Shown here: positions 8,952 through 16,875 of the stretch, in pieces
Numbering within the stretch: the stretch's first letter is position 1
Layout: every line of letters starts with the position of its first letter
From: Alphaproteobacteria bacterium
GTDB taxonomy: Bacteria; Pseudomonadota; Alphaproteobacteria; DSM-16000; Inquilinaceae
DNA: 64,000 bases
Assembly: GCA_028281925.1 (NCBI GenBank)
Contig: JANQIX010000043.1
Location: 62,001 to 126,000 of the forward strand
Direction: 5' to 3'
Notes under the pieces: generated by a model
The model's database searches: none
Seen by the model: only the letters and a program-made list of their open reading frames with translations
Told to the model about the DNA's origin: nothing
Position numbers and translations under genes: made by a program

Positions 8952-8974
8952 TCAACAAAAAAGGAAGCGTAATA

Positions 8975-10102
8975 ATGCCATATTACTATGGAATCAACAA
9001 TGGAGACTCGATTGCCGGCAGCAGCAACAGCGATTCCATCTTCGGATTCGGCGGAGATGACTGGCTGTACGGCTACGATGGCAACGATTACCTGTATGGC
9101 CACAGCGGCGACGACCACCTGTTCGGCGGAGGGGGAGATGACTTCGTCGTCGGCGGCGACGGTGACGACCTACTCATGGGGTCGACCGGCGACGACATCC
9201 TGCTCGGCCTCGATGGCGACGACAGTCTCAATGGCGACGACCCGGCCGGGGGTGGCGGCGGAGACGACATCTTGTCGGGCGGCAACGGCGACGACTTCCT
9301 GTTCGGGGGCGTCGGGGCCGACGTACTCGACGGTGGGGCCGGCATCGACACGACCTCCTACACCACGTCCACCTACGGCATCTGGGTGTCGCTGACGACC
9401 GGCAAGGGCTACAACGGCGACGCTGCCGGCGACACGCTCATTTCCATCGAGAACGTGATGGGCAGCCAGCAGACCGACACGATCATCGGCAACGCCGCCG
9501 ACAACAAGCTGACCGGCAACGGCGGCAACGACCACCTGTACGGCGAGGCCGGTGACGATCTTCTGATCGGCGGAAACGGCAGTGACGCTCTGAGGGGCGG
9601 GGCCGGCAACGATCGCCTGGTCGGCGACGACGGCAACGACTTCCTGGAAGGCCACAGCGGCAACGACACGCTGAGGGGCGGAGACGGCCATGACACGCTG
9701 AAGGGGGGCGACGGCTTCGACATCCTGCTGGGCGGCCGTGGCGTCGACCAGCTCTACGGCGGTGGCAGCGCCGACACCTTCACCTTCGGTTGGGACGGCG
9801 AAAGCGAGAACGACGAAGACGGTGGCTGGGCGCTCGGCGTCATTCACGACTTCAGTCACGCCGAAGCGGACAGGATCAACCTGCTGCCGATCGACGCCAA
9901 CCTGAACAGCCGCGGCCCCAACGCCGCCTTCGACTGGATCGGCACCGACGCCTTCAGCGGCACGGCCGGGGAGTTGCGTTACCAGCAGCTGGGCACGGTG
10001 TACACGACGATCTACGGCGACCAGGACGGCGATGCGGTAGCGGACATCTCGATCCTGCTCGTCGGCCAGCACAACCTGACGGCCGACGATTTCGTGCTTT
10101 AG
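8975..10102 (+). CDS. RTX calcium-binding repeat protein 3
   Basis: This 375-residue protein is a tandem paralogue of RTX protein 2. It begins MPYYYGINNGDSIAGSS and has GGxGxDxLx nonapeptide repeats at about 20-120 and 170-250, interrupted by a proline/glycine insert (DDPAGGGGGDD near 90) and a spacer of the ENVMGSQQTD type. The C-terminal region ([43 protein letters not shown], ending DFVL) is very close to RTX2 and resembles the type I secretion domain of serralysin-like proteins. The repeats should bind calcium outside the cell. AAGGA upstream supports the ATG. It is convergent with the Sel1-repeat gene, with 18 bases between stop codons. Confidence 0.88.
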   Translation: MPYYYGINNGDSIAGSSNSDSIFGFGGDDWLYGYDGNDYLYGHSGDDHLFGGGGDDFVVGGDGDDLLMGSTGDDILLGLDGDDSLNGDDPAGGGGGDDILSGGNGDDFLFGGVGADVLDGGAGIDTTSYTTSTYGIWVSLTTGKGYNGDAAGDTLISIENVMGSQQTDTIIGNAADNKLTGNGGNDHLYGEAGDDLLIGGNGSDALRGGAGNDRLVGDDGNDFLEGHSGNDTLRGGDGHDTLKGGDGFDILLGGRGVDQLYGGGSADTFTFGWDGESENDEDGGWALGVIHDFSHAEADRINLLPIDANLNSRGPNAAFDWIGTDAFSGTAGELRYQQLGTVYTTIYGDQDGDAVADISILLVGQHNLTADDFVL

Positions 10103-10120
10103 CGGCACCCATCGGGCACG

Positions 10121-11044
10121 TTAACGGGGTCTGGGGTCGATCCAATCGGCAACGAAGGCATCGACCTCAGCCTCCACCTCGCTACGCTCGGCAGCGGTCA
10201 GCGGTTCCGCCGCTTCTTCCACGAAGCCTACGAAGTCTTCAGCAGTCGCATGATCGAGGATTGGGACCCAATGGTTCTCCGTGATCTCGAGGTTGCGCTG
10301 GGTGACGAGGCTCCAGAAATAGAGCTCTCTTGGCGAGATCTCGTCGCGGAGCGACCCGGGCGCCACGGCCAGCATGCCCTGTGCATCGATCCCATCCTGA
10401 CTTTGCGCCGCCTCGCGCAACCGATCGACGTGGTTCGGTTCGCGACGGTTCATTACCGCTAGCCGGAACTGCGCCCGCGCGTGCCCCGCGGCGGCGGCCT
10501 GCAGCAGATACTGCTGCGCCAGCGCGTCCTCCTCCTCCGAGCTCAGGGTATCGGACACGCGCGAGACCATGCGCGTCGCATAGATCTGCCCGGCGTGAAA
10601 GGCCCCTTCCGCCGACCCGGCCTCGGCAGCCCTGGCAAACCACTCAACCGCCACCGGCCAGGCGCTGTGGAGCTGACCGCCGGTCAGCATGGCACCTTGC
10701 CATTTATGGATCTCACCCAGACGCAGCATGGCGTGGATGCTGCCTTGTCCGGCCGCTTCTTCCAACCAGGCAATCGCCAGGTTCAGGTTCTGGGTGAGGC
10801 CGATCTCGTTCAGATAGAACTCCGCCAGCAGCGTCTGCGCCAGCATGTCCCCGTCATCAGCAAGCCGCCGAAGCATCTGCCTCGCGGCCGCATAGTCGCC
10901 CGTCGCCAGAGCCTCCGACAGACCGGCATGGTCAGATGGCCGCTCCCACCATGCCCCGGCCGGTTCGGCAGCGAACAGGAACGCGGCGGCAAGGATGCTC
11001 CGGAACGCGATCCCTCGAATGCGGCTTGGATTTAGATCGGTCAT
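10121..11044 (-). CDS. Secreted Sel1-like repeat (TPR-type) protein
   Basis: The 307-residue precursor has an N-terminal Sec signal (about 1-31, ending AEPAGAWW). The mature part carries alpha-helical Sel1-like repeats: recognisable units include AIAWLEEAAGQGSIHAMLRL, AVEWFARAAEAGSAEGAFHA and YLLQAAAAGHARAQFRLAV. Such proteins are usually periplasmic scaffolds for protein-protein contacts. The C-terminal 80 residues are acidic and do not match the repeat. GGGAAGG just upstream supports the ATG at 11044. No neighbour suggests a specific partner. The next gene (fbaA) is divergent, so 11045-11261 holds both promoters. Confidence 0.8.
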   Translation of the reverse strand: MTDLNPSRIRGIAFRSILAAAFLFAAEPAGAWWERPSDHAGLSEALATGDYAAARQMLRRLADDGDMLAQTLLAEFYLNEIGLTQNLNLAIAWLEEAAGQGSIHAMLRLGEIHKWQGAMLTGGQLHSAWPVAVEWFARAAEAGSAEGAFHAGQIYATRMVSRVSDTLSSEEEDALAQQYLLQAAAAGHARAQFRLAVMNRREPNHVDRLREAAQSQDGIDAQGMLAVAPGSLRDEISPRELYFWSLVTQRNLEITENHWVPILDHATAEDFVGFVEEAAEPLTAAERSEVEAEVDAFVADWIDPRPR

Positions 11045-11261
11045 TTGCCTTCCCCGTCAGATCTTTCGCACCGGAAGCGCCGGTCGGTCGACTTGGGCCA
11101 TGGCTTTACACGCGACCATCCCCTAAAGTGCCGATGAAGCCGGTTCGAAACGCAGATTCACCCCGTCCGAGAGCGTTGGGCGGCCATTTTGCCAGATCTG
11201 TATCGCCGGCATGGTGCCCGACAGACCGCCCCGCCGGAAGTCCGCGAAGGAGGATTACCCG

Positions 11262-12356
11262 ATGGCTCTTGATGCCCCTGTGTCCGCTCGGCTGAAGCCT
11301 GGCGTCGTCACCGGCAAGGATTACGAGACGCTGGTTGCAGCCTGCAAGGCCGGCCATTACGCCTTGCCGGCGGTGAACGTCACCTCGTCCAACACGATCA
11401 ACGCCGTGCTGGAAGCGGCGGCCAAGAACAAGGCCGATGTGATCATCCAGCTCTCCAACGGTGGCGCACAGTTCTATGCCGGCCAGGGCTTCCCGGACGG
11501 CAGCTTGGCAAAGGTTCTGGGTGCGGTTTCCGCCGCCCGCCATGTGCATATGGTGGCCGAGCATTACGGCGTCTGCGTCGTGCTGCACACCGACCATGCC
11601 AACAAGAAGCTGATCCCCTGGGTGGAAGGCCTGCTGGACCACGGCGAGGCGTTCTTCCAAGAAGCCGGCAAGCCGCTGTTCAGCTCGCACATGCTGGATC
11701 TGTCGGAAGAGCCGATCGATTTCAACCTGTCGGAATGCGCCCGCGTGCTGCAGCGCATGACCAAGATCGGCATGTCTCTGGAGATCGAGCTGGGCGTGAC
11801 CGGCGGTGAGGAAGACGGCATCGGCGGGGAGTTCGACGACAGTGCCGACAACTCCAAGCTCTACACCCAGCCCGAAGACGTGCTGCAGGCCTATGACAAG
11901 CTGAATTCGCTGGGCGACTTCTCGGTCGCGGCCTCGTTCGGCAATGTCCACGGCGTCTACAAGCCCGGCAACGTGCAGCTGCGCCCGTCGATCCTGAAAG
12001 GCTCTCAGGATCTGGTGACCGAGCGCCACGGCACGCCGGAGAATCCGCTGAACCTTGTGTTCCACGGCGGCTCAGGCTCGGAGAAGGACAAGATCACCGA
12101 GGCCTTGGGCTACGGCGTCTTCAAGTTCAACATCGACACCGACACGCAGTTCGCCTTTTCCGAGGCTGTCGGCAAGTTCGTCGACGACAACGCCAAGGCG
12201 TTCAAGTACCAGATCGATCCGGACGACGGCACGCCCTACAAGAAACTCTACGATCCGCGCAAATGGCTACGTCAGGCTGAGTTGGGCCTGGGTGCCCGCC
12301 TGGACGAGGCGTTCGAGGATCTGGGCTCGAAGGGCCGCTCGCTGGCAGAGGCTTGA
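11262..12356 (+). CDS. fbaA: Class II fructose-bisphosphate aldolase (class IIA, E. coli FbaA type)
   Basis: This zinc enzyme cleaves fructose 1,6-bisphosphate to dihydroxyacetone phosphate and glyceraldehyde 3-phosphate, or runs the reverse in gluconeogenesis. The 364 residues match the class IIA length. Signatures include KPGVVTGKDY, the ALPAVNVTSS region, SNGGAQFYAG, and the catalytic/zinc segment HTDHANKK with Asp111 and zinc ligand His112. Later segments VHGVYKPGNV and FHGGSGS supply further zinc and phosphate contacts, and NIDTDTQFAF the substrate loop. The start follows GAAGGAGG at eight bases. A strong hairpin ends the gene. pckG and ppdK are also in this window, so gluconeogenic enzymes are locally common. 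Confidence 0.95.
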   Translation: MALDAPVSARLKPGVVTGKDYETLVAACKAGHYALPAVNVTSSNTINAVLEAAAKNKADVIIQLSNGGAQFYAGQGFPDGSLAKVLGAVSAARHVHMVAEHYGVCVVLHTDHANKKLIPWVEGLLDHGEAFFQEAGKPLFSSHMLDLSEEPIDFNLSECARVLQRMTKIGMSLEIELGVTGGEEDGIGGEFDDSADNSKLYTQPEDVLQAYDKLNSLGDFSVAASFGNVHGVYKPGNVQLRPSILKGSQDLVTERHGTPENPLNLVFHGGSGSEKDKITEALGYGVFKFNIDTDTQFAFSEAVGKFVDDNAKAFKYQIDPDDGTPYKKLYDPRKWLRQAELGLGARLDEAFEDLGSKGRSLAEA

Positions 12357-12366
12357 GGAACCCTTC

Positions 12367-12393
12367 GGTGGGCCGGCAGCCGGCCGGCCCACC
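12367..12393 (+). terminator. Hairpin terminator after fbaA
   Basis: An 11-bp perfect stem, GGTGGGCCGGC with GCCGGCCCACC, and a 5-base loop start 10 bases past the fbaA stop. The following sequence has only a broken T-rich run. Confidence 0.6.
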
Positions 12394-12533
12394 GGACGGG
12401 ATCAGCAGCCTCTTTCTCACCTGCCTTGGAGCGCCGGCGACAGGCCGGAACTCTTAAGTCCGTCTTGGCGCGGCCGAAGCGGGCCGGGCAAGGCGCTGCC
12501 CAAGGCAGGACGCAAAAACGAAGGATCGGATCC

Positions 12534-13544
12534 ATGCGTTACCGCAGCCTTGGGGCCAGCGGCCTGAAGGTGTCTCCGCTCTGCCTCGGCACTATGATGT
12601 TCGGCGGGCGGACGGACCCGGTCGAGGCCCACCGCATCATCGACGCGGCGGCCGACATCGGCGTCAACTTCATCGACACCGCGGATGTCTACAACGACGG
12701 CCAGTCGGAGCGGATCACCGGCGGCGCCATCGCCGCCAATCGGGACTTCTGGGTGCTAGCCACCAAGGTCGGCAACGCCATGGGCAAGGGACCGCACCTA
12801 CGCGGCCTCTCGCGCCGTTGGCTCGTGACCGCGTGCGAGGCCAGCCTGCGGCGTCTGGGCGTCGACCACATCGACGTCTACTACCTGCATCGAGAAGACC
12901 CGGCGACGCCGCTGGCCGAGACCGTGCGGGCGCTGGGAGACCTGGTGAGCGCAGGCAAGATCCGCTATTTCGGCCTGAGCAACTTCCGGTCGTGGCGAAT
13001 TGCCGAAATCTGCAATCTCTGCGACCAGCACGGCATAGACCGGCCGGTGGTGCTGCAGCCGTACTACAACCTCCTGAAGCGCATGCCGGAGGTGGAACTG
13101 CTGCCGGCCTGTGGCTATTACGGCCTGGGCGTGGTGCCCTACAGCCCGATCGCGCGCGGCGTGCTGACCGGCAAATACGCGCCGGGCATCGCGCCAGCGT
13201 CCGACAGCCGTGCCGCGCTGCAGGACAAGCGCATCATGGAAACGGAGTGGCGACCGGAGAACCTGGAGATTGCCCAGACGATCAAACGGCATGCCGAGGC
13301 GCGCGGCATCAGCACCGGTCAATTCGCCACCGCCTGGGTGCTGAACAACCGTTTCATCACCTCCGTCATTGCGGGGCCCCGCACGCTGGAGCAGTGGCTC
13401 GATTACCCGCCCGCGCTGGATTACGCGTTCGCCGCAGACGATGAGGCGCTAGTGGACGGCCTGGTACCGCAGGGCCATCCGTCGACACACGGCTACACAG
13501 ACCCACAATACCCACTAGAGGGTCGTCAAACCGTCTCAAACTGA
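12534..13544 (+). CDS. Aldo/keto reductase
   Basis: This is an NADP(H)-dependent oxidoreductase of the aldo/keto reductase superfamily, 336 residues, cytosolic. The start MRYRSLGASGLKVSPLCLG is typical. The catalytic tetrad is visible: Asp in FIDTADVY, Tyr in the same motif, Lys in ATKVGN and His in YYLHRED. The cofactor-binding C-terminal part includes YSPIARGVLTGKY. The type is closest to the YajO/Gfo-like potassium channel-like reductases; the substrate cannot be read from sequence. AAGGA eight bases before ATG 12534 fixes the start. It follows fbaA in the same direction but after a hairpin, so it is probably a separate unit. Confidence 0.88.
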   Translation: MRYRSLGASGLKVSPLCLGTMMFGGRTDPVEAHRIIDAAADIGVNFIDTADVYNDGQSERITGGAIAANRDFWVLATKVGNAMGKGPHLRGLSRRWLVTACEASLRRLGVDHIDVYYLHREDPATPLAETVRALGDLVSAGKIRYFGLSNFRSWRIAEICNLCDQHGIDRPVVLQPYYNLLKRMPEVELLPACGYYGLGVVPYSPIARGVLTGKYAPGIAPASDSRAALQDKRIMETEWRPENLEIAQTIKRHAEARGISTGQFATAWVLNNRFITSVIAGPRTLEQWLDYPPALDYAFAADDEALVDGLVPQGHPSTHGYTDPQYPLEGRQTVSN

Positions 13545-13582
13545 CACTTCCGGTGCTAAAACGATTCAGAACGCCTCGCGGA

Positions 13583-13596
13583 TTGACGAGGGTCAA
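13583..13596. promoter_or_regulatory. FNR/FixK-like box upstream of pckG
   Basis: TTGACGAGGGTCAA is a perfect inverted repeat with the TTGAC-N4-GTCAA geometry typical of FNR/FixK-family operators in alphaproteobacteria. It is 283 bases before the pckG start and after the aldo/keto reductase stop. Binding is inferred. Confidence 0.45.
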
Positions 13597-13758
13597 TGCG
13601 ATCCCGATCTATCTGAAGAAACTGGGCTAGCGTCCGTGTGCCGGGCATTCGGTCATCCAGACATGAGCAGGCCCACCCGGTAGCAAGGTCCGGTACTTCG
13701 TGAGGCTAGTTGACCGCTCAGCCGAGCAATCAAACAGGACTGTGCGCACAGTGCGAAC

Positions 13759-13774
13759 GGTGACAATCGTCATG
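13759..13774. promoter_or_regulatory. Weak CRP-like site upstream of pckG
   Basis: GGTGACAATCGTCATG matches TGTGA-N6-TCACA in seven of ten half-site bases and follows the palindrome TGTGCGCACA (13741-13750). It is 105 bases before the start codon. This is a suggestion only. Confidence 0.25.
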
Positions 13775-13878
13775 TCCTCCCTACCGCATCGTGTCCATGC
13801 CTGCTGGCCATACGGCGACAGCGGGTTCCCCCCAGCGCCTTTCAGAGGCACAGACACCCACCCAACGGGAGATTGGTA

Positions 13879-15729
<1,851 letters not shown>

Positions 15730-15738
15730 TCCAATCGC

Positions 15739-16227
15739 TTGGCCTGTTCCGTCACGTTTGGTCTTCGGCCCCGGGTTGCCACCCGGGGCCGTTGGCTTTA
15801 TGGCCTTTCACGGGCTATCAGCCGCAAGGCATGGGGCGGCGCCGTCTTGGCCGTGGTCGCCGTCTTTTCACTTTGGTGTCCGGCTGCCACGGCCGAAGAC
15901 GACTGGATCGGCACACCACTGACCAGCGCCGCCATCATCGAAACCTTCACCCGGAACTACCTGCTCGGGGAAGACGATGATGGGCAGCCTTTCGTCCTTC
16001 ACTTCAAGGTGGGCGGCGATGTGGAGATCCGCTTGGCCGACGGACGCGGCCTTACCGGCAGCTGGGTTGTCGGCGATGGGAACGTCTGCGTGACATGGCA
16101 CGATACTGCAGCAGAATCGTGCCATGACGTCTATCTGGACGGAAATGTCGTCAACTTCGCCACTGCCGCCGATATCGTCCGGTCCACGCAACTGCGCCTC
16201 GACCCGCCGGACTGGCTGACGCCTTAG
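15739..16227 (+). CDS. Small secreted protein of unknown function, start uncertain
   Basis: The mature part (about EDDWIGTPLTSAAIIETFT onward, 110 residues) looks like a secreted beta-rich domain with two cysteines (NVCVTW and ESCHDV). It is preceded by a hydrophobic signal segment ending WCPAATA. The listed start is the furthest upstream TTG, which lies before the pckG terminator and is therefore doubtful; no ATG or GTG in this frame gives a normal signal peptide. Possible true starts are a TTG inside the hydrophobic segment near 15847 or a rare codon near 15815. I do not recognise a family with certainty. The gene is convergent with the YbjN-like gene and they share a terminator. Confidence 0.6.
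   Translation: MACSVTFGLRPRVATRGRWLYGLSRAISRKAWGGAVLAVVAVFSLWCPAATAEDDWIGTPLTSAAIIETFTRNYLLGEDDDGQPFVLHFKVGGDVEIRLADGRGLTGSWVVGDGNVCVTWHDTAAESCHDVYLDGNVVNFATAADIVRSTQLRLDPPDWLTP
15767..15790 (+). terminator. Terminator after pckG
   Basis: A perfect 9-bp stem, GGCCCCGGG with CCCGGGGCC, with a 6-base loop, is followed by GTTGGCTTTA. It starts 37 bases after the pckG stop. It also bears on the next gene, whose most upstream possible start (15739) lies before this hairpin. Confidence 0.7.
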
Positions 16228-16248
16228 GCGGCCCCACGCGGGGCCGCC
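16227..16248. terminator. Bidirectional hairpin between convergent genes
   Basis: GGCGGCCCC and GGGGCCGCC form a 9-bp stem with a 4-base loop between the stop codons at 16227 and 16269. The position suits termination from both sides. Confidence 0.6.
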
Positions 16249-16268
16249 GGTCTGCGACGCGGGCTTCG

Positions 16269-16757
16269 TTACCAGCCGATATGGGTGGCGAACTCCTGCA
16301 TCAGCGTTTCGTAGGACATCGTGTATTCCCGGATCGTCTCAGCGCTGACACCCCCGGTGAGGCGCAGGTCGAATTCCATGTACACGTACTGGCCCTGGTA
16401 GAGGTAGGCGCGGGCGAACCGCCAGTCGACATTCCACTGATTGATGACGTCCAGCGTCGGCGGCTGCCTGGGGTTGAACGCGATCTGCCATTGCAGATCG
16501 CGGCACCGCGGCCACTTGCCCTCACCGCAGTTGAAGAAATTGACGTCGAAGTTGAGCCCTGCGGCAGAGCTGCGGATCACCTGAGATCCGTCGTCCAGAT
16601 CCTCGACTTCGGCGGGATAGCCCCACTGGACCATCATCTGCACCATCTCGTCGACCGATATGTCCGGAAAGACCTGATCCTGCGCCGATGCCGGTACGGC
16701 GAATACGGCAATTAGCAACGACATCACGGCAACAACCGAAGACCGCCAGCTTAGCAT
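16269..16757 (-). CDS. Secreted YbjN-domain protein
   Basis: The 162-residue precursor has a Sec signal peptide (about 1-26, ending VPASAQD). The mature part matches the YbjN fold in character: VDEMVQMMVQWGYPAEVEDL at the start, a central NFDVNFFNCGEGK segment, then NQWNVDWRFARAYL and a final short helix. YbjN-type domains resemble type III secretion chaperones and are annotated as putative sensory regulators, but no biochemical role is established. Two cysteines (NCGEG and RCRDL) may form a disulfide. GGGAGG five bases upstream fixes the ATG at 16757. A CRP-like site lies 75 bases upstream. It is in the same direction as the upstream glgP gene but with a 118-base gap. Confidence 0.78.
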   Translation of the reverse strand: MLSWRSSVVAVMSLLIAVFAVPASAQDQVFPDISVDEMVQMMVQWGYPAEVEDLDDGSQVIRSSAAGLNFDVNFFNCGEGKWPRCRDLQWQIAFNPRQPPTLDVINQWNVDWRFARAYLYQGQYVYMEFDLRLTGGVSAETIREYTMSYETLMQEFATHIGW

Positions 16758-16831
16758 CCGTGCCTCCCATTCTTGTTCGGTCGCCAAACAGACTGATGAC
16801 TGCAAACTGCCCGTATGCCTCGATCCATGCA

Positions 16832-16847
16832 AGTGACCACCGTCACA
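16832..16847. promoter_or_regulatory. CRP/FNR-family-like palindrome before the YbjN gene
   Basis: AGTGACCACCGTCACA matches TGTGA-N6-TCACA in nine of ten half-site bases. It lies between the glgP stop and the YbjN start, 75 bases from that start, the same spacing as the sites before RTX1 and RTX3. Confidence 0.5.
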
Positions 16848-16875
16848 AGTGCGGACGATCGGAATCAAAAGATCT

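Larger units (their letters stand above)
8681..8974. other. Long leader region before RTX3, AT-rich in its second half
   Basis: No gene is seen in this gap. The first half is ordinary GC-rich sequence with the small palindromes GTCCGCGCGCGGAC (8770-8783), a GCCGCC/GGCGGC hairpin (8787-8802) and ATCGGCGCCGAT. From about 8835 to the RTX3 start the base composition turns markedly AT-rich (A-runs at 8845 and 8960), unlike the rest of the window. This part holds a CRP-like site at 8885-8900 and a 7-bp hairpin at 8934-8951 within the probable 5' leader. It is the best promoter-like region of the RTX cluster. Confidence 0.5.
13545..13878. other. Long upstream region of pckG
   Basis: I see no gene in this 334-base gap. 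It contains an FNR-like box at 13583-13596, a perfect palindrome TGTGCGCACA at 13741-13750 and, immediately after, a GTGA-N6-TCA near-match to the CRP-type site (13759-13774). The length and the operator-like sequences suggest that pckG transcription responds to carbon or redox state. A small RNA cannot be excluded. Confidence 0.5.

Noticed and set aside
5137-10102. Repetitive DNA resembling tandem or CRISPR-like repeats
   Set aside because: The periodicity comes from 9-residue RTX codon repeats within coding sequence. The units diverge and there are no unique spacers of constant length.
15739-15846. The most upstream part of the small secreted protein frame as true coding sequence
   Set aside because: It overlaps the pckG terminator and gives an abnormally long, basic signal region. 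The feature keeps this start only because no better one is certain.
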